From contig JAFSCR010000023.1 in NCBI GenBank assembly GCA_017436645.1, positions 1-64,000 of the forward strand: a DNA stretch of 64,000 nucleotides. Direction: 5' to 3'. Source of the stretch: Clostridia bacterium (GTDB taxonomy: Bacteria; Bacillota; Clostridia; UMGS1883; UMGS1540). A program made the translations under genes and the position numbers. Below, piece after piece: positions 37,359-46,193 of this stretch. Position 1 is the stretch's first letter. Each line of letters starts with the position of its first letter. Below the pieces are notes generated by a model that was not told the origin of the DNA, made no database searches, and was given only the letters and a program-made list of their open reading frames with translations.

Positions 37359-38561
37359 ATGAACGCTTATATTGAATCGTTACTTTCTTTTGTGCCTGAA
37401 TTGGAGGAATATCCCGAGTACAATCCGCCGTCCGATGCAGGTGAAGTGAAGGCTGTGACCTTTAAAATGCCTTCTTTCTTTGGGAAAGATTACGAATCAT
37501 TTGCTTATATTGGGTTTCCGAAAACCAAAGAAAAGACAGTGCCTGCAGTTGTTTTGGTGCACGGTGCACTGGGGCATGCACATCATAGCTGGGTTCGCCT
37601 TTGGAATATGAGAGGATATGCTGCAATTGCCATAGACATGGAGGGTTATTATCCCGAGAAAACAGATATGGCGTCTGTGCCCGTGGATGGTTTTATTCCG
37701 TTCGTTTATGGGGCGTATGGGCCGTTTGCGCATGAAAATGTTGCGGATTCCCCGAAAAATGATGCTATGAATTCAATGGATAAACCCTTAGAGGAACAGT
37801 GGATGTTCCATTCGATAGCTAAAGCAATTTTAGGGCATAACATTCTGCGGAATGATAAAAGAGTGGATAAGGTTGGTATTTGCGGCGTGTCCTGGGGGAG
37901 CGTTATTACATCGCTCGCCATCGGATACGACACAAGATTTGACTTCGCTGTTTCAATCTATGGCGGTGGTTATATGTTTGAGAATAAAGGCTTTTGCGGC
38001 AATAAGTATCGCGAAGCGAATGTTTTTGGCGATAATTATTTTGCAGAAAAACGGTTCGGCGTTGTTAAAACGCCCACCTTCTTTTTGTGCGCCGCACAAG
38101 ATACGGCTTTTTCTATCGATGCAAACAGTCTTTCTTATGAAGCAGTACAGGCGGCTAACGGAAAGTCCTTGTTTGGTATCGTAGAGAAGTTTAAACATGG
38201 ACAACTTGCAGCGATGGAAAGAATAGAGCCCTTTATTTATGCAGATGTCTTCTGTAAAGGAGCAAAAGAACTGATAGGCTTTTCTGAAAAGCCAAAGGGC
38301 AGAGAGGTAAGTGTCGGGGTTTTCGGTGATGTACTGGAAGCTAAGGCTTATTATCTGACTGCACCCATTTCTTTTGATCTTGGTGCTGAGGATCCTATGA
38401 TGAGAACCGGAGAAGTGCCAAAAGAATGCGCTTGCACAATTTCGGGCGGTAAAGTCCTTTGCGATATACCTGACTCAGCATATATGTATTACATAACGCT
38501 TCGGGGCGAAAGAGAAGGACGGGACTATTTCGTTTCTTCGCCTGTTGTTATATGCGAATAA
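37359..38561 (+). CDS. Alpha/beta hydrolase, acetyl xylan esterase-like
   Basis: The 400-residue product has an alpha/beta-hydrolase core with HGALG (oxyanion region, about 69-73), the nucleophile elbow GVSWG with S178, and likely triad partners D248 (AAQDTAF) and H280 (KFKHGQ). A C-terminal extension of about 100 residues is predicted to be beta-rich. There is no signal peptide, so it acts in the cytoplasm. It resembles acetyl xylan esterase/dienelactone hydrolase-like enzymes; the substrate is unknown. GGGGTGAGGG precedes the ATG. I see no promoter between it and the upstream terminator. Confidence 0.7.
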   Translation: MNAYIESLLSFVPELEEYPEYNPPSDAGEVKAVTFKMPSFFGKDYESFAYIGFPKTKEKTVPAVVLVHGALGHAHHSWVRLWNMRGYAAIAIDMEGYYPEKTDMASVPVDGFIPFVYGAYGPFAHENVADSPKNDAMNSMDKPLEEQWMFHSIAKAILGHNILRNDKRVDKVGICGVSWGSVITSLAIGYDTRFDFAVSIYGGGYMFENKGFCGNKYREANVFGDNYFAEKRFGVVKTPTFFLCAAQDTAFSIDANSLSYEAVQAANGKSLFGIVEKFKHGQLAAMERIEPFIYADVFCKGAKELIGFSEKPKGREVSVGVFGDVLEAKAYYLTAPISFDLGAEDPMMRTGEVPKECACTISGGKVLCDIPDSAYMYYITLRGEREGRDYFVSSPVVICE

Positions 38562-38582
38562 AGTTTTTGTCATTATTTATCG

Positions 38583-38602
38583 AAAAAGCATTGCTTTTTT
38601 TC
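38583..38602 (+). terminator. Short terminator hairpin after the hydrolase gene
   Basis: AAAAAGCA ttGC TTTTTTT forms a short A/T-rich hairpin. It overlaps the -35 box of the murA promoter. Confidence 0.5.
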
Positions 38603-38619
38603 TGAAAAATTGGTATAAT
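38591..38619 (+). promoter_or_regulatory. Sigma-A promoter of murA
   Basis: TTGCTT (38591-38596) and TATAAT (38614-38619) have a 17-bp spacer and an extended TGG before the -10. Confidence 0.75.
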
Positions 38620-38663
38620 AAACTGTCGGTTTATAATATCTTTTTGAAAGATGGTGTAACGGT

Positions 38664-39920
38664 TTGGAAAAACTATTAATCGAAGGCGGAAAACGACTTA
38701 GCGGTACTATTCACGTCAGCGGTGCAAAGAATGCAGCGATTGCAATAATCCCTGCAGTTTTACTCGTTGAAGGCGTTTGTCGCATTGAAAATATTCCGCA
38801 GATTAAAGATGTTGAGGTTATTGTAAATATTTTAAAGTTTCTGGGAGCCGAAGTTTCTTATGTGGAACAGGATGTTCTTGAAATTGATGCTTCCTGTGTA
38901 AATACGTATTATGCAGATTGCGAACTTGCCAAGTCCATGCGTGCGTCCTATTATCTTTTAGGTGCACTTCTCGGCAGATTCGGTAATGCGAAAGTCAGTA
39001 TGCCCGGTGGATGTGATTTCGGCTCCAGGCCCATTGATCTCCACATAAAAGGCTTTGAAGCACTTGGCGCCACCGTCACGGTTGACCGAGATGTTGTGAT
39101 TGCAACGAGCGAGCATTTATTTGCAGATTCTGTTTATCTTGATTTTCCCAGCGTAGGTGCTACGATTAACATCATGCTTGCTGCAACGAGAATTCCCGGC
39201 ACAACAGTTATTGAAAATGCCGCAAAGGAACCGCATGTGGTTGACCTTGCAAACTTTCTCAATCAAATGGGTGCTAAAATTAAAGGGGCAGGAACAGATG
39301 TTATCCGTATAATGGGCGTAGATAAACTGTCCGGTGGTACATACAGCATTATTCCTGACCAGATTGAAGCAGGCACTTATATGATTGCGGCAGCAGCGGC
39401 AGGTGGCGACGTAACGGTTGAGAATCTCATTCCAAAACACATGGAATCCTTGTCTGCAAAGCTTGAAGAAGCCGGTATTACGATTACGGAAATGGATGAT
39501 TCCATTCGTGTTCGTTCAGATGGTAATTTTAAAAAGATAAATGTTAAAACCATGCCATATCCCGGTTTCCCGACGGACCTTCAGCCGCAGATTGTTTCGT
39601 TTTTAACGCGCGCAAACGGAACGAGCAACGTGATAGAAGGCGTCTGGGAATCTCGTTTTCAGTACACCGATGAACTTTTAAAATTCGGGGCACAGATTAA
39701 GATTGAAGATGAAAAAGCAATTGTACACGGCATTCCAAAATTATACGGCACAGAAGTCAAAGCGACTGACCTCCGTGCCGGTGCCGGTATGATTATTGCG
39801 GCGCTTATGGCGGAAGGCTTTTCAAAAATCAGCAATGTCTGCCATATTGACAGAGGATATGAAAATCTTGTGGAAAAGCTCAAGAATGTGGGCGCATCCA
39901 TTCGACGCATAGAGGAATAG
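38664..39920 (+). CDS. murA: UDP-N-acetylglucosamine 1-carboxyvinyltransferase
   Basis: MurA catalyses the first committed step of peptidoglycan synthesis, transferring enolpyruvate to UDP-GlcNAc. The 418-residue product carries the catalytic cysteine C117 (PGGCDFGSRPIDLH), which is the fosfomycin target in the family. The start is a TTG at 38664, since EKLLIEGG is the usual beginning and no ATG lies nearby in frame. A WalJ-like hydrolase gene follows after 10 bases. Confidence 0.95.
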   Translation: MEKLLIEGGKRLSGTIHVSGAKNAAIAIIPAVLLVEGVCRIENIPQIKDVEVIVNILKFLGAEVSYVEQDVLEIDASCVNTYYADCELAKSMRASYYLLGALLGRFGNAKVSMPGGCDFGSRPIDLHIKGFEALGATVTVDRDVVIATSEHLFADSVYLDFPSVGATINIMLAATRIPGTTVIENAAKEPHVVDLANFLNQMGAKIKGAGTDVIRIMGVDKLSGGTYSIIPDQIEAGTYMIAAAAAGGDVTVENLIPKHMESLSAKLEEAGITITEMDDSIRVRSDGNFKKINVKTMPYPGFPTDLQPQIVSFLTRANGTSNVIEGVWESRFQYTDELLKFGAQIKIEDEKAIVHGIPKLYGTEVKATDLRAGAGMIIAALMAEGFSKISNVCHIDRGYENLVEKLKNVGASIRRIEE

Positions 39921-39930
39921 GAGTAAGCGT

Positions 39931-40704
39931 ATGCAAACATTGCAGCCGCTTTTCAGCGGAAGTAGCGGCAATGCGGTTCTGGTAGAAAGTAAGGAATCAG
40001 CGCTTTTGGTGGATGCCGGCGTCAGCGGCAGAAAAATCATAACGGCGCTTTCGGAAAACCGTAAGTCTATCAGTAGCATCAGTGGGATACTGGTTACCCA
40101 TGAACATAGTGATCATATTCAGTCGGTCGGCAGTCTTTCCAGAAAGTTTCATATCCCTGTGTATGCAAATGAGAAAACGTGGGAAGCAATGCTTACGAAC
40201 GTTGGCGAGGTTCCGCCTTCTCTTCGCCGGACTATTTCTACAGGCCGGAATTTTTCTGTTGGAGATATAGAGGCGTGTGCGTTTTCCATTCCACACGATG
40301 CTGCAGACCCCGTTGGATATAATTTTATGGCTTGCGGGAAAAAGGTAACCGTTGCAACCGATATCGGCCAGATGAGTGAAAAACTATTTCTTTCCCTTAG
40401 CGGGAGCGCTGAAATTCTTCTGGAATCCAATTATGATATTGTTATGCTGCAAAAAGGCCCATATCCCGTGCCGCTTAAACGAAGGATTTCAGGCCCGTTT
40501 GGGCATTTATCTAACAGAGAGTCGGCGCTGACGTGTGCTCGCCTTGCAAGTGTTGGCACGAAAAGAATTATTCTGGGGCACTTAAGCTGTGAGAATAATA
40601 CACCGCGACTTGCATATGATATTGCTAAGCTTTATATAGAAGAATGCGGTGTTTTGGTTGACAGGGATGTTTCGCTTTCGGTGGCGCCGAGGAGCTGTAT
40701 TTGA
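39931..40704 (+). CDS. MBL-fold metallo-hydrolase, WalJ/YycJ-like
   Basis: The 257-residue product has the metal-binding HEHSDH motif (in LVTHEHSDHI) and further ligands in PHDA, TDIG and GHLSCENNTP. It opens FSGSSGNA, typical of YycJ/WalJ, a family linked to coordinating cell-wall synthesis with cell division in Bacillota. Its position right after murA fits a wall-related role, but the substrate is unknown. GGAG precedes the ATG. Confidence 0.85.
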   Translation: MQTLQPLFSGSSGNAVLVESKESALLVDAGVSGRKIITALSENRKSISSISGILVTHEHSDHIQSVGSLSRKFHIPVYANEKTWEAMLTNVGEVPPSLRRTISTGRNFSVGDIEACAFSIPHDAADPVGYNFMACGKKVTVATDIGQMSEKLFLSLSGSAEILLESNYDIVMLQKGPYPVPLKRRISGPFGHLSNRESALTCARLASVGTKRIILGHLSCENNTPRLAYDIAKLYIEECGVLVDRDVSLSVAPRSCI

Positions 40705-40716
40705 TAGGAGGCTTTT

Positions 40717-41217
40717 GTGAAAAAGAAGCTATGTGTTATTTTTGCGTTTCTAATCGTTTTAGGCGGTCTTCTTTGGTGGGCGTATGACTTTGCAACAGAC
40801 CTTCTGGTGAAAAAAACGTTAATTATGGTTTCAAATGATGCCGCGCTGAAGGAAGATGTCGACAAAGCAATCGCACAGGCACTGGAAACACAAAATACGC
40901 CGGAGAAAACGCCGGACGAACCGGAAGGCAATTCTCCGGAAAAACCGCAAGAAAAACCACAGACCGGTTCTGAAAATATGCCATCTGTCTCTACGCAGGA
41001 CGGGACATTGTCCATCGATGACTTACAGCCGTCTGATAAAGATTACGTCATGAGCATATATAAGCGTTTTTCAGCTTCGGAAGTCAGTCAGGTTTCCGGG
41101 ATGCTTTCGGGTGGAATTACGCCGGAGGAAAAACAGATTATAAAAGGCATTGTATATGCAAAGGTGTCAAAGGCGGAAGTGAATAAGCTTTTTGCCATTG
41201 CAAAAAAATATCAGTAA
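40717..41217 (+). CDS. Membrane-anchored protein, function unknown
   Basis: The 166-residue product starts at a GTG with AGGAGG just upstream. It has one N-terminal hydrophobic segment (about 4-24), an acidic Pro/Glu/Lys-rich linker (about 50-85, many EKP and EKPQ repeats) and a small, probably helical C-terminal domain (about 98-166). It is not recognised. It follows the WalJ-like gene after 12 bases and probably belongs to the murA operon. Confidence 0.7.
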   Translation: MKKKLCVIFAFLIVLGGLLWWAYDFATDLLVKKTLIMVSNDAALKEDVDKAIAQALETQNTPEKTPDEPEGNSPEKPQEKPQTGSENMPSVSTQDGTLSIDDLQPSDKDYVMSIYKRFSASEVSQVSGMLSGGITPEEKQIIKGIVYAKVSKAEVNKLFAIAKKYQ

Positions 41218-41222
41218 ATGTT

Positions 41223-41255
41223 GCCCTGTTCCATGAAGGTTCGGGGCTTTTTCTT
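41223..41255 (+). terminator. Terminator of the murA operon
   Basis: GCCCTG (41223-41228) pairs with CGGGGC (41242-41247), with one G-T pair, and is followed by a T run. Confidence 0.65.
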
Positions 41256-41278
41256 TATGGAATAAATTGCCGAATGAC

Positions 41279-41307
41279 TTGACAAATTGCCCGTTTAAGA
41301 ATATAAT
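41279..41307 (+). promoter_or_regulatory. Sigma-A promoter of the aldolase-PHP operon
   Basis: TTGACA (41279-41284) and TATAAT (41302-41307) have a 17-bp spacer. Confidence 0.85.
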
Positions 41308-41342
41308 GAATGCAATGAATTTGAACCGAAAGGGGTATCATT

Positions 41343-43253
41343 ATGAAAAACTTGTTGGAAATGTCACACCGCTATGGTCAGAACCCTGCATTTGTTCTTG
41401 CAGGATGGGGAAACACATCTGTAAAAGATGAAAAGTTCCTTTACATAAAAAGTGCAGGCGCATCGCTTGCAACCATTACGGAAGAAGGCTTTGTTAAGCT
41501 TTGCCGTAAAACGCTTGACACCGCATGGAACGGCGAAAAGGAAGTGGATGCTGTTCTTTCTGAAGCATCTTGCAGCTTCGGCCTTCGCCCCAGCGTTGAA
41601 ACGTTTTTACATAATCTCTTTTCAAAAAAATATGTTATGCACCTGCATCCTGCACTTGTAAACGGTCTTACTTGCTCCGTGGAGTTTGAAAAGACGGTTA
41701 AGAGTCTTTTTGATGGTGCAGTTTCCGTTAAAGCTTGTAAGCCCGGATTTGAACTTGCAAAGGAAACCCGTGATGCACTTGCACAGTATAAAGAGGAAAC
41801 AGGAAAGGAAGCAAGCCTTGCATTCATTCAGAACCACGGCGTTTTTGCAGCTGCAGATACAGTTGAGGAGATGGATGCTTTATATGCAGAAGTTTTTGCT
41901 AAAATTTTCGATAAAATCATGGAGGAGCCTGATGAGTCTGAAGTAGAAATCGATCGTTCTTTTGCTGCAGAAATTGCACCTATGCTTCGTATGACACTTT
42001 GGGGTGATGCAAAAAGTTCTGTCGTAACCTTCTTTTCCAATAAAGCTGTAATGAGCTTTGTTGAAAGCGAAAAAGCTTTTGCACCCCTTATTACAGGTTT
42101 TACACCTGATCAGATTGTGTTCCTGAATGCAAAAGTTCTTTTTGTTAAAAAGGCAGATTCTGTAGAGGAACAGTATTCTGTTCTTTCAGATAAAATTGCT
42201 GCATACAAGAATGAAAACGGCTGTCTGCCCAAAGTTATTGCAATTGAAGGTCTAGGCGTGTTTACACATGGCGTTTCCAAAAGGATGGCAGATTATGAAA
42301 AAGACGTCTTTATGGATAGTGTAAAAATTGCGATTTATGCAAAAGCTTTTGGCGGTATTGCGCCCCTTTGCGATGGGCTTGTTGCTTACTTTGGTACATT
42401 ATCCCGTTCTATAGAAAAGGAATGCTGTGGCCGTGTTTCTGAAAAAATTATGGTTGTTACCGGTAGTGCACAGGGGTTTGGTCAGGGTATTGCAGAAGAA
42501 ATTATTTCTGAAGGCGCAAACGTTGTTATCGCTGACTTAAACGAAGCACTTGCAATCGAAAATGCAGGCAAGCTTTCCGAAAAGCACGGCGAAGGCAAGG
42601 CGCTTGCAGTTAAAGTGGATGTAAGCTGCGAAGAATCCGTTCAGGACATGTATATAAATACAGTTCTTGCTTTCGGCGGCATTGATGCTCTTGTTAATAA
42701 TGCAGGTATCGTTCGTGCAGGGACACTGGAAGAAATGACAGTTCCTATGTTGGACCTTGTAACAAAAGTTAATTACACCGCATACTTCCTTTGCACGAAG
42801 TATGCCGTAAAATATATGAAGATTCAGAACCGTTTTGCACCTGATTACTTCATGGATATTATTCAGATTAACTCTAAATCCGGTCTTGCAGGCAGTAACA
42901 AAAACTTTGCATATGCAGGCAGTAAATTTGGCGGCATCGGTCTTACCCAGAGCTTTGCACTTGAGCTTACGCCGTTTAACATCAAAGTAAACGCCGTTTG
43001 CCCCGGCAACTTCTTGGATGGTCCCCTCTGGTGCGATCCTGAAAAAGGTCTCTTCGTGCAGTATCTTAATGCCGGTAAGGTACCCGGTGCAAAAACCGTG
43101 GAAGATGTAAAACGCTTCTATGAATCTAAGGTACCCATGAACCGTGGCTGCAGAGTTATTGACGTTGTTCGTGCAATTTATTATTGTGTAGAACAGGACT
43201 ACGAAACAGGGCAGGCCATTCCCGTTACCGGCGGTCAGGAAATGCTGAAATAG
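41343..43253 (+). CDS. Bifunctional class II aldolase/short-chain dehydrogenase
   Basis: The 636-residue product is a fusion. The N-terminal class II aldolase-type domain (about 1-210) shows the fold motifs GWGNTSVK and SAG and candidate metal ligands in MHLHPALVNG and QNHGVF. The C-terminal short-chain dehydrogenase (about 370-636) has the nucleotide-binding TGSAQGFGQG, NNAG, a catalytic Ser in NSKSG and YAGSK. Related fusions act on rhamnulose-1-phosphate or similar sugar phosphates; the substrate here is not determined. The gene opens an operon with the PHP protein, coaD and the lipoate ligase gene. Confidence 0.85.
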   Translation: MKNLLEMSHRYGQNPAFVLAGWGNTSVKDEKFLYIKSAGASLATITEEGFVKLCRKTLDTAWNGEKEVDAVLSEASCSFGLRPSVETFLHNLFSKKYVMHLHPALVNGLTCSVEFEKTVKSLFDGAVSVKACKPGFELAKETRDALAQYKEETGKEASLAFIQNHGVFAAADTVEEMDALYAEVFAKIFDKIMEEPDESEVEIDRSFAAEIAPMLRMTLWGDAKSSVVTFFSNKAVMSFVESEKAFAPLITGFTPDQIVFLNAKVLFVKKADSVEEQYSVLSDKIAAYKNENGCLPKVIAIEGLGVFTHGVSKRMADYEKDVFMDSVKIAIYAKAFGGIAPLCDGLVAYFGTLSRSIEKECCGRVSEKIMVVTGSAQGFGQGIAEEIISEGANVVIADLNEALAIENAGKLSEKHGEGKALAVKVDVSCEESVQDMYINTVLAFGGIDALVNNAGIVRAGTLEEMTVPMLDLVTKVNYTAYFLCTKYAVKYMKIQNRFAPDYFMDIIQINSKSGLAGSNKNFAYAGSKFGGIGLTQSFALELTPFNIKVNAVCPGNFLDGPLWCDPEKGLFVQYLNAGKVPGAKTVEDVKRFYESKVPMNRGCRVIDVVRAIYYCVEQDYETGQAIPVTGGQEMLK

Positions 43254-43264
43254 GAGAATGAAAA

Positions 43265-44404
43265 ATGGAAGCTTTATTAAATGATAAAAGCGTGCAGGTT
43301 CGCCTGGATGCCCTGAAAAAACTGGTTGATAGTGTTCCTGCCCCCGAGAGTGGCGGACATGTTAATAATCATATCCATACCACGTATTCTTTTTCGCCTT
43401 ATTCTCCCACAAAAGCCATCTGGATGGCTCGGCAGAGCGGGCTGAAAACTGCCGGCATTATGGACCATGATTCTGTCGGTGGTTGCCGTGAATTTATAGA
43501 GGCAGGTAAGATTGCAGGAATCGCCACTACAATTGGCGTAGAATGCCGAACCAGCTTTGAAAACACACCGCTTCGAGGCAAAAGAATCAATAACCCGGAC
43601 CAGAAGTCCGTGGCGTATATAACGATGCATGCCATTCCGCATAAGTATATTGACCGTGTTGCGGCCTTCTTTGCGCCTTATACAGAAAAAAGAAATGAAC
43701 GTAACCGCAAAATGGTTGAAAAAATCAATGCGCTTACACCTGTCACACTTGATTTTGACAAGGATGTAGTGCCTCTTTCCAATCTGCATGAAGGCGGAAG
43801 CATTACGGAACGTCATATTCTGTTTGCGCTTTCTTTAAAATTGCTTTCCTATACGGATGATATTTGCGGCCTGCTTGAATCTATGGGTGTTGCTGTTTCC
43901 GACAAAGTACGTGGGTATCTTACGGATGCAGAAAATCCGCATAAGGCTTACGATCTTCTGGGCGTTCTTAAAAGCAGCCTTATTGAGAAAATTTATATTG
44001 ATGCTACAGATGAATGCCCGGATGTCCGTGACGTGATTGCGCTCGGCAAAGAGGTGGATGCGATTGTAGCCTATGCATATCTTGGCGATGTTGGAGATTC
44101 TGTAACAGGGGATAAGAAAACACAGAAATTTGAAGATGATTATCTTCCCGAGCTTTTTGAAACCATTCATGACCTCGGTTTCTGTGCTGTTACCTATATG
44201 CCCTCCAGAAATACCATGGAGCAGCTTGTAAGACTCAAAGATTTTTGTAAAAAATATAATCTCATGGAAATTTCCGGTGAGGACATTAACTCTCCGAGAC
44301 AAAGCTTTGTGTGTGAAGCTCTGCAAAACCCCATGTTTGCAAATCTTATTGATTCTACATGGGAGCTGATTCGTCATGAAAATGAACGTGGGGAGGAAAA
44401 CTGA
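43265..44404 (+). CDS. PHP domain metal-dependent phosphoesterase-like protein
   Basis: The 379-residue product has PHP motifs: [12 protein letters not shown] near residue 37 and MDHDS near residue 67, with further His/Asp residues that can bind metal. PHP proteins hydrolyse phosphoesters, but the substrate is unknown. It follows the aldolase/dehydrogenase fusion after 11 bases, which suggests a shared sugar-phosphate pathway. Its stop overlaps the coaD start by one base. Confidence 0.8.
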   Translation: MEALLNDKSVQVRLDALKKLVDSVPAPESGGHVNNHIHTTYSFSPYSPTKAIWMARQSGLKTAGIMDHDSVGGCREFIEAGKIAGIATTIGVECRTSFENTPLRGKRINNPDQKSVAYITMHAIPHKYIDRVAAFFAPYTEKRNERNRKMVEKINALTPVTLDFDKDVVPLSNLHEGGSITERHILFALSLKLLSYTDDICGLLESMGVAVSDKVRGYLTDAENPHKAYDLLGVLKSSLIEKIYIDATDECPDVRDVIALGKEVDAIVAYAYLGDVGDSVTGDKKTQKFEDDYLPELFETIHDLGFCAVTYMPSRNTMEQLVRLKDFCKKYNLMEISGEDINSPRQSFVCEALQNPMFANLIDSTWELIRHENERGEEN

Positions 44405-44886
44405 TGCGCAGCGCAGTATACCCCGGTAGTTTTGATCCGATTACAAATGGGCATATAGACATTATTGAGAGAACCGCTGAGGTGTTCGATAAGGTTTATG
44501 TTGCTATTTTACAAAACAGCAGTAAGAGTCCGCTTTTTTCTGTTGAGGAGAGAACCGAACTGATAAAGCGGGTTACAAAACATATTCCCAATGTGGAAGT
44601 TGTAAGTTTTGACGGGCTTTTGGTTGACTTTATGCGGGAAAAGAATGCAAAAGTTATTGTTAAAGGCCTTCGTGCGGTGAGTGACTTTGAGTATGAGTTT
44701 CAGATGGCACTTACCAACCGTAAACTTGCGCCCGAGGTGGAAACGCTGTTTATGATGACCCATGCATCCAATCAGTATTTAAGCTCCAGTATCGTTAAGG
44801 AAGTTGCAAAGTATAAAGCATCTTTGGACGGTATGGTTCCCAAAGAAATTCAGGCGGATATTTATAAGAAAATCGATGAGGTTTAA
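44404..44886 (+). CDS. coaD: Phosphopantetheine adenylyltransferase
   Basis: CoaD makes dephospho-CoA from 4'-phosphopantetheine and ATP. The 160-residue product has the nucleotidyltransferase motif [16 protein letters not shown] at residues 5-20 and [11 protein letters not shown] near the C-terminus. It overlaps the PHP gene by one base; the lipoate ligase gene follows after 10 bases. Confidence 0.95.
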   Translation: MRSAVYPGSFDPITNGHIDIIERTAEVFDKVYVAILQNSSKSPLFSVEERTELIKRVTKHIPNVEVVSFDGLLVDFMREKNAKVIVKGLRAVSDFEYEFQMALTNRKLAPEVETLFMMTHASNQYLSSSIVKEVAKYKASLDGMVPKEIQADIYKKIDEV

Positions 44887-44896
44887 GGAGAAAATA

Positions 44897-45844
44897 ATGC
44901 TCTATATCGAAAGTTTAAGTACGGACCCCGAGTTTAATCTGGCTCTCGAAGAGCATCTTTTCTTCAATAAGACTGACGAGATTTTTATGCTGTGGCAAAA
45001 TGAGTCGTCCATTATTGTGGGTAAAAGTCAGAATGCTATGGCAGAAATTGATTATGAATATGTAAATGAAAACGGTATTAAGGTTGTCCGCCGTCTTACA
45101 GGCGGCGGCGCCGTTTACCATGATTTGGGTAATTTAAACTTTACGTATATTGTGAACCGTGACAGCTTTGGCGATTATGTGGGCTTTACGAAAACACTTC
45201 GTGATTTTCTTGGTAGTCTTGGACTGTGTGCTGAAGTTTCCGGCAGAAATGATGTCCTTGTAAATGGGAAGAAAATCTCCGGCAATGCACAGTATCTGCA
45301 TCACGGCAGGCTTTTGCACCATGGCACGATTTTGATTGGTGCCGATATGTCTCATCTTGAAAAAGCGCTAAGGCCTGACGAAGAAAAAATTAAGTCCAAA
45401 GGAATTCGGTCGGTAAAAAGCCGTGTTGTAAATTTAGAATCCCTTCTTCATATGAATGCAACAGAGTTTCGGCGTCGTTTTGGGACATTTGTAAAGGAAA
45501 CGCTGCAGCCGCATTCTTATTCACTTACGAAGGAAGATGAGGAAAGCGTACAATCCTTAAAAGAAACAAAATACAGCACGCACGCTTGGAATTATGGATA
45601 TTCACCTCAATATGCATTTCACAAAAAACAGCGCTTTCCGGGCGGCGGGGTAGAGGTGTATCTGGATATTCGTGACGGTGTTATTTGCAATGCAAAAATT
45701 TTCGGGGATTTTTTAGGCGATGCCGAACCGCTCTGTGAAAACCTTTGTGGTGTTACACATTCATCAGAATCTGTTTTTAAGATTTTGTCCGCATATCCCT
45801 TGGGGTCCATTTCTCCGGAAGAACTGATTCGTTGTTTTCTCTAG
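44897..45844 (+). CDS. lplA: Lipoate-protein ligase
   Basis: This enzyme attaches lipoate (or octanoate) to lipoyl domains. The 315-residue product contains RRLTGGGAVYHD (about residues 60-71), the lysine motif GKKISGNAQY and a C-terminal accessory domain. The ATG at 44897 is chosen because AAGGAG lies 7 bases upstream. No lipoylated enzyme is encoded nearby, so the acceptor is unknown. Confidence 0.88.
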   Translation: MLYIESLSTDPEFNLALEEHLFFNKTDEIFMLWQNESSIIVGKSQNAMAEIDYEYVNENGIKVVRRLTGGGAVYHDLGNLNFTYIVNRDSFGDYVGFTKTLRDFLGSLGLCAEVSGRNDVLVNGKKISGNAQYLHHGRLLHHGTILIGADMSHLEKALRPDEEKIKSKGIRSVKSRVVNLESLLHMNATEFRRRFGTFVKETLQPHSYSLTKEDEESVQSLKETKYSTHAWNYGYSPQYAFHKKQRFPGGGVEVYLDIRDGVICNAKIFGDFLGDAEPLCENLCGVTHSSESVFKILSAYPLGSISPEELIRCFL

Positions 45845-45892
45845 TGGCTTTTCGTCATATAACTGAAAAATTGAAAAAAATTAAAAAAACAC

Positions 45893-45921
45893 TTGCTTTT
45901 TCAAATGGAATATGCTATAAT
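45893..45921 (+). promoter_or_regulatory. Promoter of the tRNA-Val/tRNA-Leu unit
   Basis: TTGCTT (45893-45898) and TATAAT (45916-45921) have a 17-bp spacer and an extended TGC. Confidence 0.8.
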
Positions 45922-45938
45922 CTTTTTTGTTCAATTAC

Positions 45939-46015
45939 GGAGGCATAGCTCAGCTGGTTAGAGTACTTGCTTGACATGCAAGGGGTCACTGGTTCAATTC
46001 CAGTTGTCTCCACCA
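45939..46015 (+). tRNA. tRNA-Val (anticodon GAC)
   Basis: The acceptor arms GGAGGCA/TGTCTCC, D arm, anticodon stem CTTGC/GCAAG with loop TTGACAT and the T arm (GGTTCAATTCC) are all present. The CCA end is encoded (46013-46015). Confidence 0.93.
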
Positions 46016-46055
46016 TTTTGGCCCGGGTAAGGATCGGGTTCCCATAACTTTATAT

Positions 46056-46142
46056 GCGGATATGGCGGAATTGGCAGACGCGCATGGTTCAGGTCCATGT
46101 GAAAGCAATTTCATGGAGGTTCAAGTCCTCTTATCCGCACCA
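46056..46142 (+). tRNA. tRNA-Leu (anticodon CAG)
   Basis: The acceptor arms GCGGATA/TATCCGC, anticodon stem CATGG/CCATG with loop TTCAGGT, a long variable arm and the T arm GGTTCAAGTCC are present. The CCA end is encoded (46140-46142). An open frame that starts inside this tRNA (46062) is not the start of the following gene. Confidence 0.95.
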
Positions 46143-46170
46143 AAAGCAAGTCTCCAGGCTTGCTTTTTTT
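46143..46170 (+). terminator. Terminator after tRNA-Leu
   Basis: AAAGCAAG (46143-46150) pairs with CTTGCTTT (46159-46166), followed by a T run. Confidence 0.8.
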
Positions 46171-46193
46171 TAAATATTGTTGGAGGAGAGATT

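Noticed and set aside
46062-46193. Upstream extension of the zinc-ribbon gene into tRNA-Leu
   Set aside because: The extension translates the tRNA gene; the ATG at 46194 has a strong ribosome site and starts exactly at the zinc ribbon.
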